From Paenibacillus sp. JDR-2 (GTDB taxonomy: Bacteria > Bacillota > Bacilli > Paenibacillales > Paenibacillaceae), in NCBI RefSeq assembly GCF_000023585.1, contig NC_012914.1, positions 4,898,501 through 4,962,500 on the forward strand: a DNA stretch of 64,000 nt, read 5' to 3'. The notes beneath the pieces were generated by a model. The model was not told where the DNA came from, did no database searches, and saw only the letters and a list, made by a program, of their open reading frames with translations. Positions 1 through 8,717 of this stretch are shown piece by piece (position 1 is the stretch's first letter; every line of letters begins with the position of its first letter). A program made the translations under genes and the position numbers.

Positions 1-932
1 CCGGGCTTGGCTGGGATCAATACTACCAGCTGTGTGCTTCCTATCCGCTGACGGATCCGCTCAACAATTACGGGTATGCCGTTCATTGGTATCCGGGTTA
101 CGGCGCCCATGACGATTATGCCGCTCTTCAGCAGATCTGGGATGATACGATCAAGCCTTGCGCCAACAATTACCCGATCAATATTACCGAAACGACATGG
201 TTCAAGACGTTATCCGGCGACTCTTCTTATTGGGACCTGTTCAACGGCTCCAACGAGGGCTTCGGCAAAAATACGAAAGCCATCTTCACGGCGGCGGGCA
301 ATGTCAGCATAGCCGTTCATATGAACGGTTTCTTGCTCGAGCCCGGCACCAGAAGCTCCTTCGCCGATCCGACGGCCGGCTTGAAGTACGACGGCAATAC
401 AGCAAGGGACGGAATGGCCCGGTTTATTTTCGAATGGTATTATGAGCGGGCGCAGCTGCATCCATGGAACGGAATCTGGAATGGCATCCAGTCGGGATCG
501 ACCTACAAAATCATAAACCGGGCCTCGGGAAAAGCGCTTGAGGTACCGGGGGGCCAGAATACGAACGCCTTGCAGCTTCAGCAATATACGGATAATGGCG
601 CTACCGCCCAACAATGGGTGATTACGGATCAAGGTACCTATAACAATTACTATAAACTTCGAAGCGTCAGCTCTTCCGACAACAAAGTCATGGACGTACG
701 CAACGGGACAAAGAACAACGGGGAAGCCATTCAGCTCATGTCCGATTACAATAATACCGCTCAGCAGTTCCGGCTGATTAAGCTGAGCAGCGGATATTGG
801 AGCATCATTAACGTAAATAGCAACAAAGCAGTTGAGGTTGCCAATTCTTCGACAAACAACTCCGCTTTGATCCAACAGAATATGTATCGGGGCAACCCGA
901 ATCAGCAGTGGCAACTGGTGAAAATCAACTAG
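1..932 (+). CDS. Secreted glycoside hydrolase, C-terminal part, with ricin-type lectin (CBM13-like) domain
   Basis: The reading frame is open from base 3, so the 5' end lies outside the window. The first ~155 residues look like the end of a clan GH-A (beta/alpha)8 barrel: an aromatic-rich stretch (YAVHWYPGYG), then ITETTWF, whose Glu sits where GH5/GH39-type enzymes carry the nucleophile. From about residue 160 a ricin-type beta-trefoil follows, with three repeats ending in QQW/QQF motifs (AQQWVI, AQQFRL, NQQWQL). Such lectin modules bind polysaccharide and hold the enzyme on its substrate. It is followed by a strong terminator. The exact GH family cannot be fixed without the missing N-terminus. 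Confidence 0.75.
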   Translation, partial: GLGWDQYYQLCASYPLTDPLNNYGYAVHWYPGYGAHDDYAALQQIWDDTIKPCANNYPINITETTWFKTLSGDSSYWDLFNGSNEGFGKNTKAIFTAAGNVSIAVHMNGFLLEPGTRSSFADPTAGLKYDGNTARDGMARFIFEWYYERAQLHPWNGIWNGIQSGSTYKIINRASGKALEVPGGQNTNALQLQQYTDNGATAQQWVITDQGTYNNYYKLRSVSSSDNKVMDVRNGTKNNGEAIQLMSDYNNTAQQFRLIKLSSGYWSIINVNSNKAVEVANSSTNNSALIQQNMYRGNPNQQWQLVKIN

Positions 933-940
933 CACAACAA

Positions 941-974
941 ATGGGGCAGCCCTTTTTCAAGGTGACTGCCCCAT
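941..974 (+). terminator. Rho-independent terminator of the ricin-domain glycosidase
   Basis: A perfect 9-bp stem (ATGGGGCAG / CTGCCCCAT) begins 9 bases after the stop codon and is followed by a T-rich tail. Confidence 0.8.
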
Positions 975-1151
975 TCATTCTTAGGACGTTTCATCGAAAG
1001 AGCATGTTTTCTCATCCCCCTGATCTATTAACCTATTATTTTAATAGTAACTTCTAAAGAATGTATATTCCATTATTGGATGTTTGGAGATATCCTCTTT
1101 CATTATAGATCGTGCAGTAGGAATATGCCGTTTGAAAGGAGAGTCTAACGG

Positions 1152-1943
1152 ATGAACCATATCCACTATGTGGGAAGCGATGCTGCGCATGACGGTAATT
1201 TTGTTTTTGATATTCCTCAAGGCCATCACTGCTGGCTTCTGGTCATTACCAAGACTCCGGCACAATTTTGGGTAAACGGAGATCTCCAAAAATACCCCTC
1301 TCAAAGCGCTGTCCTGTATCGAGCACATCAGAAAATCTATTACAAAGCTTGCGCCGACAGATACGTAAACGACTGGATCCGCTTTGAATCGGACGAACCG
1401 TACGTTTCAAACATTCCGTTTGGGATTCCATTCTCGCTGGATGATCCGGATTATTGCCACAAGTTGATCGAACTGCTTGTGATCGAGCATAATTTTAATA
1501 GAGATTACAAGAAGTCTTCCATTGATTGTTTGCTGCGAACCTTGTTCAACAAGCTATTGGAGTCCTATTGCCATGACGGTTTTACAACGCAATACTACGA
1601 TCTATTACGCCTGCGCGCGGCTATTCAAAATAGCCCGGACGATCATTGGACGGTTCCGAAAATGGCGGAATACGTCCGAATCAGCCCGGGCTATCTGCAA
1701 ACCATTTACAAAAAGACTTTCGGAATATCTTGCATGGAGGATGTCATCAACTGCCGTATTCGTCTTGCCAAAGAATATTTGTTCCAAGGTTCCCGATCCA
1801 TTCATGAAGTTGCCGATCGATGCGGATACCAAAACGTGGAACACTTCTGCCGGCAATTCAAACAAGTGACCGGCTTCTCGCCAAGAAATTTCCGGTTACA
1901 GGCCAGCCATTCCGAACAGGTTCAGGAACATCCGGTTATTTGA
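1152..1943 (+). CDS. AraC-family transcriptional regulator
   Basis: 263 residues. The N-terminal ~150 residues form a cupin-like sensing domain (starts MNHIHYVGSDAAHDGNF). The C-terminal ~100 residues are a canonical AraC double helix-turn-helix (ISPGYLQTIYKKTFG; RSIHEVADRCGYQNVEHFCRQFKQVTGFSPRNF). An AAAGGAG ribosome site lies about 10 bases before the ATG. It converges on, and overlaps by 8 bases, the carboxylesterase gene at 1936-3474. It probably regulates a neighbouring carbohydrate gene; the inducer is unknown. Confidence 0.88.
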   Translation: MNHIHYVGSDAAHDGNFVFDIPQGHHCWLLVITKTPAQFWVNGDLQKYPSQSAVLYRAHQKIYYKACADRYVNDWIRFESDEPYVSNIPFGIPFSLDDPDYCHKLIELLVIEHNFNRDYKKSSIDCLLRTLFNKLLESYCHDGFTTQYYDLLRLRAAIQNSPDDHWTVPKMAEYVRISPGYLQTIYKKTFGISCMEDVINCRIRLAKEYLFQGSRSIHEVADRCGYQNVEHFCRQFKQVTGFSPRNFRLQASHSEQVQEHPVI

Positions 1944-3474
1944 CCTGAATCAACCGATTCGCTTTAAAATATTCCTTTACGAGGAACTTCATCCCGTCAC
2001 TTGGCTGCTCCCTGACAAATTCAGCTGCATCCGCAAACTTCATTCCGAACGGAGCATCCGGCGTATAAGCTTCCCACTGCGGCAGTTCCTCTCCCGTTGA
2101 ATCTAAGCCATTCGGATTTCCGGTACGGATGAAGTTCGCCCAGTAGTTGCACATTTGCCGGGCGAGATCGTAGTGTTTACCAACGAACGGCCTCCAGCAT
2201 TTGGCCAGGGTCTCGAAAAAGAACCAAAGATCGACCGAATGGAACGTTCCGGGATTATCCCATCCCGGAATCTCGGCATCGAAATTGTAATAATAAAGAG
2301 GCGTATGGCCCCCCGTATCGGCATTTGCTTGCCCTGCAATCCGAATGGCGTATTCGATGCCGTTTACCGAAGCCTTCTTAATGACTTCTTCCAGGTTGCC
2401 TGTTGAATATTCGCAAAGCTCCAGGAACGCCTTGGCATCTTCACCGAACAGATTGACGGCCAATTGTTGGAATTCCTCCAATGAACCCGCATGAGGAGCA
2501 CTGATAAATTCGGACGATGTATGACCGAACATAACCGGCACCTGCAATCGTTTGTTTTGAAGGAATAGCTCCAGCGAGTTCCCCACGTTAAACTTATGAT
2601 CTACGACGGTCCCCCAGAAAGCTTTATATTCCACTATCTTATCCCGTAAATAGACGGCATCCAGATTTCGCGCTTCTTCAAGCGAGGTTACTCCGAGATA
2701 GTCAAAAAACTGGATGCCCTCCTGTTCGGCTTCCTCCAACGAGCGGAGAAACCTTGGCATTCCGGCGTTCGGATATAGCGGGGCAAATAATCCGCTCTGT
2801 ACAATCGCTCTCTGAAAAAGTTCGCTGTTCTGCGGTGAAGTCAGCTGGTTCATGACACTGCCGCCGCCAGCCGATTGTCCGCCAATCGTTATATCGTCCG
2901 GATTACCGCCGAAAGCGGCAATATTGCGTTTGACCCATCTAGTAGCGGCTTGCTGGTCAAGATGGCCGAAGTTTGCGGGCGCATCCGGCGCTTCCGCCGT
3001 AATTTCGGGATGGCACAGAAATCCGAATGCATTCAGTCTATAGCTGATGGTGACTACAACGATCCCTCTTCGGGCGATGCGTTCTCCGTCAAATTCCATC
3101 TCGGAAGGATGACCAACCTGCAAGCCCCCGCCGAAGTACCACACGAATACGGGGAGCTGTTCATCTGCCTTTTTTGCCGGGGTCCAAACGTTCAGGTAGA
3201 GACAATCCTCGTTCATCGCGATATCCGGCTCCACGGCCCATTCCCGCGTATATATATTGTTGTCATCAAGCTCCTGTCTAACCTGAAGCGGGATCGGCGC
3301 ATATTCGCAAGCTTTCCGCACGCCATCCCAGTGGCTGGCGGGCTGAGGGGCGCGCCAACGATTCTCTCCTACCGGCGGAGCGGCAAAAGGTATCCCTTTA
3401 AAGCTTGTAATTCGAGGATCTGCTGCCGGTAATCCTTGTACCGTCCCGTTTTCCACTTGCACGATTCTGAGCAT
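1936..3474 (-). CDS. Type-B carboxylesterase (PnbA-like)
   Basis: 512 residues, full length for type-B carboxylesterases of the alpha/beta-hydrolase fold. Seen: the NEDCLYLNVW block (around residue 88), the oxyanion region WYFGGG, and the nucleophile elbow GQSAGG with Ser about 201. No signal peptide is visible, so it is probably cytoplasmic. It would hydrolyse small esters, perhaps acyl or acetyl groups released from plant glycans; that substrate is inferred from context only. An AAGGGAG ribosome site precedes the ATG. A candidate promoter with a palindromic operator lies about 210 bases upstream (3682-3710). Confidence 0.85.
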   Translation of the reverse strand: MLRIVQVENGTVQGLPAADPRITSFKGIPFAAPPVGENRWRAPQPASHWDGVRKACEYAPIPLQVRQELDDNNIYTREWAVEPDIAMNEDCLYLNVWTPAKKADEQLPVFVWYFGGGLQVGHPSEMEFDGERIARRGIVVVTISYRLNAFGFLCHPEITAEAPDAPANFGHLDQQAATRWVKRNIAAFGGNPDDITIGGQSAGGGSVMNQLTSPQNSELFQRAIVQSGLFAPLYPNAGMPRFLRSLEEAEQEGIQFFDYLGVTSLEEARNLDAVYLRDKIVEYKAFWGTVVDHKFNVGNSLELFLQNKRLQVPVMFGHTSSEFISAPHAGSLEEFQQLAVNLFGEDAKAFLELCEYSTGNLEEVIKKASVNGIEYAIRIAGQANADTGGHTPLYYYNFDAEIPGWDNPGTFHSVDLWFFFETLAKCWRPFVGKHYDLARQMCNYWANFIRTGNPNGLDSTGEELPQWEAYTPDAPFGMKFADAAEFVREQPSDGMKFLVKEYFKANRLIQVK

Positions 3475-3681
3475 GATTCCATTCTCCCTTCAACTGAATA
3501 ATTTGCTTGCCGGTTGTTGCATCGGTACGCATTTTTATGATTTTTTGCGCTCGTTCCGTTTTTTACATAATCCGAAATCGGGCTTCGTTTGTTTCTAATA
3601 TCCGGCGAATCACTGCCAAGGCTTGTATTTATATTCGGCACGGCTCTGAATGGTTGCGCTTTCACAACTTGCGTCGAAGTC

Positions 3682-3710
3682 AGTATAAAATAACTAGTTA
3701 TTCTAAACAA
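3682..3710 (-). promoter_or_regulatory. Candidate promoter with palindromic operator for the esterase gene
   Basis: On the minus strand a -35 box TTGTTT (3705-3710) and a -10 box TATACT (3682-3687) are separated by exactly 17 bases. The spacer contains a perfect 14-bp palindrome, AATAACTAGTTATT (3689-3702), a typical position for a TetR/MarR-type repressor. The transcript would have a leader of about 200 bases. Sequence inference only. Confidence 0.45.
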
Positions 3711-3781
3711 TGACGTTTCCGCATCGATTATTGATGTATCCTAAGATAACTTTGTTCTCGATAAACTTATATGGAACAAAA

Positions 3782-3818
3782 AAACAATCCTCTTCCGCAA
3801 CAATGAAGAGGATTGTTT
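3782..3818 (-). terminator. Terminator of the GH95 operon
   Basis: Perfect 14-bp stem AAACAATCCTCTTC / GAAGAGGATTGTTT, followed on the minus strand by a run of seven T. It lies just past the GH95 stop codon. Confidence 0.85.
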
Positions 3819-3823
3819 CAAAC

Positions 3824-6127
3824 TCATGCGTGGATTACGATAGTCATGCCTGCCTCCCCGGCAAACGATAGAAGATTCCTATTCTTATCCGACTTCTCCG
3901 ATTCGCAGGCCGCCCCATCCAACGATAATGCTACGGGGTGATCGCAGCGTACGCGGTACGTCCCTTTACGATCCGGCCTCAAAATCGCCTGATGAATTAG
4001 CCCGTCTTTCCATGCGATATCCACCGTAACGCCGCCGCGCGCCCGGAGCCCGCGGACTTCGCCGGCCGGCCAAGCTTTCGGAAGGGCAGGCAGCAGATGA
4101 ATAGTGTCCTCATGGCTCTGCAGAAGCAATTCCGCAATGCCTGCCGTGCCGCCGAAGTTGCCGTCGATCTGAAACGGCGGATGATTGTCTAATAGATTAG
4201 GCAGCGTGGAGTGGGACAACAGCGCGGTTACGTTAGCATGCGCCTCTTCCGCTTCCTGCAGTCTCGCCCAGAAATTGATGATCCAGGCCCGGCTCCAGCC
4301 GGTATGCCCTCCCCCGTTCGCCAGGCGGCGCTCCAGCGTTCGGCGAGCGGCAGCGCTTAGTTCCGGCGTTTTATCAGGAGTAATCTGGGTTCCAGGGTGC
4401 AAGGCGAACAGATGAGAGATGTGTCGGTGCCCAGGCTCTACCTCCTCGTAATCTTCGTACCATTCCAGCAGTTGTCCGTAACGCCCGATGCGGGGCGGGG
4501 GAAGCTTGTCGATCGCCTGACGCAGCTCGCCCAGAAGCTCGTCATTCGACCCGATCCGTTCTCCCGCGGCTGCGCAAGCCTGGAACAGCTCGCGCGCGAT
4601 TTGGCTGTCCATGGACGGCCCGTAGCACAGTACGCCCGTCTCTCCATTCGGCAGCCGGTACGTATTCTCCGGAGAGACGGACGGGCTGGTGACCCATTCG
4701 CCGCTTGGAAGCTCGACCAGATAATCCAGCAGGAAGACCGCAGCCTCCTTCATCATTGGGTAAACCCGCTCGAGGAACGCCGTGTCTCCCCCGTATCGAT
4801 AATGCTCCCAAAGATGAAGCGACAGCCAGGCGAGACCAAGCGGCCAATACGTCGACGACGGCCACAAATCCTGCGGGGCCGTGTCTGCCCAAATGTCCGT
4901 GTTGTGATGGGCCGCGCTCCCGCGGCAGCCATACATGGACCGGGCGGTATGCCTGCCGTTCGGAATCATGCGTTCGATCAGCTCGAAGAGAGGCAGGTGG
5001 CATTCCGGCAAATAGCAGCTCTCTGCCGGCCAATAGTTCATCTGCGTATTGATATTGATGGTGAACTTGCTGTCCCAGGCGGGAAGCATATCCTTATTCC
5101 ATATCCCTTGCAAATTCGCGGGCAGCGATCCGGGCCGGCTCGAGGCGATCAGAAGGTAACGGCCATAGTGAAAATACAAGGCGGTAAGCCCGGGATCTTC
5201 GCGGCCGGCCTTAACGTTAACGAGACGTTCCGAGGTTTCCGAGATCTCGGGCTTCAAGCCTGACTCGGCTCCGATCCATAGCCTTGTTCGATCGTATAGG
5301 CTGCGGTAATCCGAGATATGCGAAGCCTTCAATTCCGAATAGGCGGCTGCGGCAACGCGTCCGGCGTCGCCGAGCGCAGCAGCTTCGGGGTCGGCTTCGC
5401 GGAAATCCGTCGACGCGGTCACGACCAGCAGAACGGCGTCGGCATTCGAGACGACGAGGTGTTCGCCAATCGTGCGCATGCTTCCCCCCTCGGGCACGCA
5501 TGCAAGGACGCCGCAATACCGGACGCCTCCGCCGCTATTGCCGCACATCACGATCCTACCTTCCTCTGCGCGAATCTCGTCCACGTAACGGAACCTCTCG
5601 CGTCCCATTCGGGCCGTAAACGAGATTTGGCCGGGAGAATCCGCCGTAAGCCTTAGCACGATCGCTCTGTCCGGGTAGCTTGCGAAAATTTCGCGGGCAA
5701 ACTTCGTTTCTCCCGCCGTATAGGAAACATGAACGATAGCCTCCGATAGGTCAAGCCGTCTCTCGTAGTTCCGAATCTCCGCCGCATGCTCGAACCGGAG
5801 AAACAAATCGCCAAGCGGTACATAATGACGCTGAGACTCGGGAATGGCCGTAAGAGCCAACGATGCCAGGCGCTCGGCCTCCTGAAGCTTCCCTTCGAAT
5901 ATTAGCTTGCGAATTTCCGCCAAATTGGGCAGTGCATCCGGATTATGCCGATCCCTAGGACCCCCGTACCATAAGGAATCCTCGTTTAATTGCACGCGTT
6001 CCGCGCGCGGATCGCCAAATATCATCGCTCCCAAACGTCCATTGCCGATCGGCAAGGCTTCCTCCCATTGCTTGGCGGGAGAATGATAGAGCAGCGTGTC
6101 CTCGTGTTCTCGGTTGTTCTCGGGCAT
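3824..6127 (-). CDS. Glycoside hydrolase family 95 (alpha-L-fucosidase / alpha-L-galactosidase)
   Basis: 767 residues, the usual GH95 length. The N-terminal block is diagnostic: PAKQWEEALPIGNGRLGAM, then QLNEDSLWYGGPRDRHNPDAL. The (alpha/alpha)6 catalytic region carries WNKDMLPAWDSKFTININTQMNYW, a hallmark of the family, and LDNHPPFQIDGNFGGTAGI. GH95 enzymes are inverting alpha-1,2-L-fucosidases or, in plant-polysaccharide loci, alpha-L-galactosidases. No signal peptide is present, so it probably acts inside the cell on imported oligosaccharides. It is the last gene of an operon with transporter, GH127 and two-component genes, starting 6 bases after the response regulator. Confidence 0.93.
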   Translation of the reverse strand: MPENNREHEDTLLYHSPAKQWEEALPIGNGRLGAMIFGDPRAERVQLNEDSLWYGGPRDRHNPDALPNLAEIRKLIFEGKLQEAERLASLALTAIPESQRHYVPLGDLFLRFEHAAEIRNYERRLDLSEAIVHVSYTAGETKFAREIFASYPDRAIVLRLTADSPGQISFTARMGRERFRYVDEIRAEEGRIVMCGNSGGGVRYCGVLACVPEGGSMRTIGEHLVVSNADAVLLVVTASTDFREADPEAAALGDAGRVAAAAYSELKASHISDYRSLYDRTRLWIGAESGLKPEISETSERLVNVKAGREDPGLTALYFHYGRYLLIASSRPGSLPANLQGIWNKDMLPAWDSKFTININTQMNYWPAESCYLPECHLPLFELIERMIPNGRHTARSMYGCRGSAAHHNTDIWADTAPQDLWPSSTYWPLGLAWLSLHLWEHYRYGGDTAFLERVYPMMKEAAVFLLDYLVELPSGEWVTSPSVSPENTYRLPNGETGVLCYGPSMDSQIARELFQACAAAGERIGSNDELLGELRQAIDKLPPPRIGRYGQLLEWYEDYEEVEPGHRHISHLFALHPGTQITPDKTPELSAAARRTLERRLANGGGHTGWSRAWIINFWARLQEAEEAHANVTALLSHSTLPNLLDNHPPFQIDGNFGGTAGIAELLLQSHEDTIHLLPALPKAWPAGEVRGLRARGGVTVDIAWKDGLIHQAILRPDRKGTYRVRCDHPVALSLDGAACESEKSDKNRNLLSFAGEAGMTIVIHA

Positions 6128-6133
6128 ATGCGT

Positions 6134-6880
6134 TCAATCCTTTCCGTTAATTGCTTGAATAGGTTCGTCGTCTTCTTTATTTTCGCGGTAGGCGCCGGGA
6201 GTCGTGCCCGCATACTTCTTGAATACCTTCGCAAAGTAGTGTTTGGTGTCGAAGCCGACCTGCTGGCTGATTGCGCAAACCGTCAGCTGCGGCTGCGTTT
6301 TCAATAGTTTCTGCGCCTCCCGGATTCGCAGCGAATTCAAGTAATTGACGAAGGTATCCCCCGTCTCCTTCTTGAACAAGCTGCTGATATAATTCGGATG
6401 CAGACTCATGTGTTCCGCGAGATGATCGAGGGACAAATCGTTCATGTAATTCAGCTGCAAATAGGCCAGGATCCGTTCGGCATGCCGGCTGTACTCCGAA
6501 TCCGTTGCGGCCGGAAGCTCCTCCTTGACGCGGCTCAGCAGCCCCGCGATCTCCTTTTTATCCAAGGGCTTCAGCAAATAATCCACAACACCCGAGCGAA
6601 GGGCCTGGCGGACATATTCGAATTCGTCATAGCCGGTCAGGATAATAAATCGGTCGCATAATCCCTCAAGCCTGGCATCATGAATCAGTTCAAAGCCGTT
6701 CTTCTCCGGCATGTTGATATCGGTTATCGTTACATCGGGCATAAAGCGCTTCATCGTCTCTAATGCTTCCCAGGCGTTGAAGGCCGAACAAATGTCTGAG
6801 CCGGCCGGCGCGACCTCTTCTACGATTTTAACTAACCCTTTCAGAATCAAAGGCTCGTCGTCTACGATCAGTATCTTCAA
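6134..6880 (-). CDS. YesN-type response regulator with AraC output domain
   Basis: 248 residues. The receiver domain (1-120) shows acidic VDDEP, phospho-acceptor Asp about 54 (TITDINMPEKNG) and LLKPLDKKE. The C-terminus is an AraC double HTH (LDHLAEHMSLHPNYISSLFKKETGDTF). The start is TTG and overlaps the 3' end of the kinase gene by 53 bases, so translation is probably coupled. Together with the adjacent kinase it should respond to an extracellular sugar signal and activate this transport operon; the ligand is unknown. Confidence 0.9.
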   Translation of the reverse strand: MKILIVDDEPLILKGLVKIVEEVAPAGSDICSAFNAWEALETMKRFMPDVTITDINMPEKNGFELIHDARLEGLCDRFIILTGYDEFEYVRQALRSGVVDYLLKPLDKKEIAGLLSRVKEELPAATDSEYSRHAERILAYLQLNYMNDLSLDHLAEHMSLHPNYISSLFKKETGDTFVNYLNSLRIREAQKLLKTQPQLTVCAISQQVGFDTKHYFAKVFKKYAGTTPGAYRENKEDDEPIQAINGKD

Positions 6881-8609
6881 CGTCCACCACCGTCCTTTTC
6901 ACGATAACAATGCGCAAGCTGGTTCCTTTCCCCGGATCGCTGATGATTTCCAGCCGGGATTCGGCCCCGAAGTAACCCTTGACTCTTTCGTTAACGTTTT
7001 TTAAGCCTACGCCGACCGGTTCATCCTCTTTTTTGAACTCATCATGCCTGGACAACCGGTCGCGCAGCTCGAGCAGCCTATCCGGCGCAATCCCGTTTCC
7101 GTTGTCGTTAACGTCGATCGTAACTTCTTCCTCCGTTTCCGATGCATGCAGCCGTATATGAACGGGGCGCAAAACGGCGGATGCTCCATGCACGATGCTG
7201 TTTTCGATAAGAGGCTGCAAGAGAAAACGCGGACAGGCCAGCCGCCCGGCGTCAAGATCAACTTTGATCTCGTAGGTCAGCCGGCTTTGAAGCCTCATCT
7301 TGTGGATGCTCATGTAAAAATCGACCATTTCGATTTCCTTCGCGAGAACCGTTTCTTGCTGCGCGGACGTCAAGCTGTACCTCATCAGTTTTCCGAACCA
7401 GAACGAAATATCGGCAACTTCCTTGTCGTTGTTGGCTTCGGCAACCATTCGGATCGTTTCGAGCGTATTGTAGAGAAAATGGGGCTTAATCTGTGCTTGC
7501 AGCACCTGGTAAGCCGCTTCCTTGTTTCGCAGCTCGGCGCGGTGGACATTGTTAATGAGTTCGTCCATTCGCCTCACCATAGAATTATAGGCCCCGATCA
7601 AGAAACCGATTTCGTCCTTTTCGAACTTGCCGCTTTGGATCGTCAGCACCCTCAGGTTATCGTCGTTCAGCGTGCGCATATGCCTGGCCAACCGGAGTAT
7701 TCGCTTCGTAATCGTCGAAGCCAGCAAATAATAGGCGATGGACAAAGTTAATAATAGCAGCACGATGATCGTCACTAGGACAATTTCCTTCTGCTTCACG
7801 GAACGGAATACCTCTCCAACCTGAGCCGTAATGATAACGCGAACGTCCAGCGGCTCAAGCTTCAGTTGATTGACGATCGTTGTTCGGTCAATGAAGAAAT
7901 CCCGCCCCTGCTCATGCAGTAGACTGAGCGTCTTATGGTCCAATCCAGCCGCTTCGTTCGTCAGCAAGTTGCCTTGCCCGGACATCAGGGCGGCTTTCCA
8001 ATTCCCCTCCACGCCAGCGGCGGCATAGAAGTTGCGGATTAAGCTGTTGCTAACCCGAATTTCGAGGAGGCCAATCCGTTCCGTAATTTGCGTATTGTAG
8101 ATGTACTGGTAATAAATCAAATCGGGTTCCGACACGTTCGGATCGGCCCGCAGCCATATTCCCTGCCCCGCTTTCAGCGACGAGACGGTAGCCTCTGTCT
8201 GCGGATCCAGCATGGACCTGTCCCGAAACAAATTGGTTATGGGCAGCACCCGATCCTTCATTTTATAGATCACGATAGATTCGATCTCCGGATTGGCGAA
8301 CATCGATTGGCTGTACAGAGGGAGAATATATCGGGTCAGCGCGTACACGCTGTCCGCGTCGGAATCGTATACGCCGTCCAGATAATCGGTTAGGTAAGGA
8401 TTGTATTGCAGTACCCGGTGTACCGATTGAATTCTAGCGAAGTCCGTTTTCATATTGGCGTAAGCCTGCTCCAGGATCTTCTGCCTGCTCTCTACGAATT
8501 GTTGGGTCAAGTTTCCATAGATCTGCGTGTAATAGTGATAACCGAAAGCGATAACCGGGATAAAGATCATAATGACGTATCCAAGCACGATCTTGCGCAT
8601 GATGCTCAC
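6828..8609 (-). CDS. YesM-type sensor histidine kinase
   Basis: About 593 residues. An N-terminal membrane segment (IVLGYVIMIFIPVIAFGYHYY) is followed by a ~250-residue extracellular sensor, a second membrane segment, a HAMP region, the His_kinase block (QAQIKPHFLYNTLETI, phospho-His in KPHFLYN) and an HATPase domain with a GVGLKNVNERV motif. I start at GTG 8609 because GGAGGG sits 10 bases upstream. A TTG at 8627 precedes the ribosome site, and an ATG at 8600 is also possible. It lies in one operon with its response regulator, GH127 and GH95. Confidence 0.88.
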   Translation of the reverse strand: MSIMRKIVLGYVIMIFIPVIAFGYHYYTQIYGNLTQQFVESRQKILEQAYANMKTDFARIQSVHRVLQYNPYLTDYLDGVYDSDADSVYALTRYILPLYSQSMFANPEIESIVIYKMKDRVLPITNLFRDRSMLDPQTEATVSSLKAGQGIWLRADPNVSEPDLIYYQYIYNTQITERIGLLEIRVSNSLIRNFYAAAGVEGNWKAALMSGQGNLLTNEAAGLDHKTLSLLHEQGRDFFIDRTTIVNQLKLEPLDVRVIITAQVGEVFRSVKQKEIVLVTIIVLLLLTLSIAYYLLASTITKRILRLARHMRTLNDDNLRVLTIQSGKFEKDEIGFLIGAYNSMVRRMDELINNVHRAELRNKEAAYQVLQAQIKPHFLYNTLETIRMVAEANNDKEVADISFWFGKLMRYSLTSAQQETVLAKEIEMVDFYMSIHKMRLQSRLTYEIKVDLDAGRLACPRFLLQPLIENSIVHGASAVLRPVHIRLHASETEEEVTIDVNDNGNGIAPDRLLELRDRLSRHDEFKKEDEPVGVGLKNVNERVKGYFGAESRLEIISDPGKGTSLRIVIVKRTVVDVEDTDRRRRAFDSERVS

Positions 8610-8717
8610 GGCAGCATTTCCCTCCAAATAAGGAATCCATATATCGTAAACGTATCACGTACAAAAAAATTCCGCTAGAGTCTCATTGCCCCGGAGCTAT
8701 CGGTCGCAAGACGATCC

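Larger units (their letters stand above)
3475..3823. other. Intergenic region between the esterase and GH95 genes
   Basis: About 350 bases with no convincing gene. It holds the esterase promoter/operator (3682-3710), a long 5' leader and the terminator of the GH95 gene (3782-3818). A minus-strand frame through 3369-3710 lacks a ribosome site and runs into the esterase gene out of frame, so I do not call it. Confidence 0.6.

Noticed and set aside
210..935. 241-codon minus-strand frame opposite the ricin-domain glycosidase
   Set aside because: Antisense shadow of a well-supported gene, with no ribosome site or family resemblance.
4397..5263. 288-codon plus-strand frame opposite GH95
   Set aside because: Antisense shadow; composition typical of reversed GC-rich codons.
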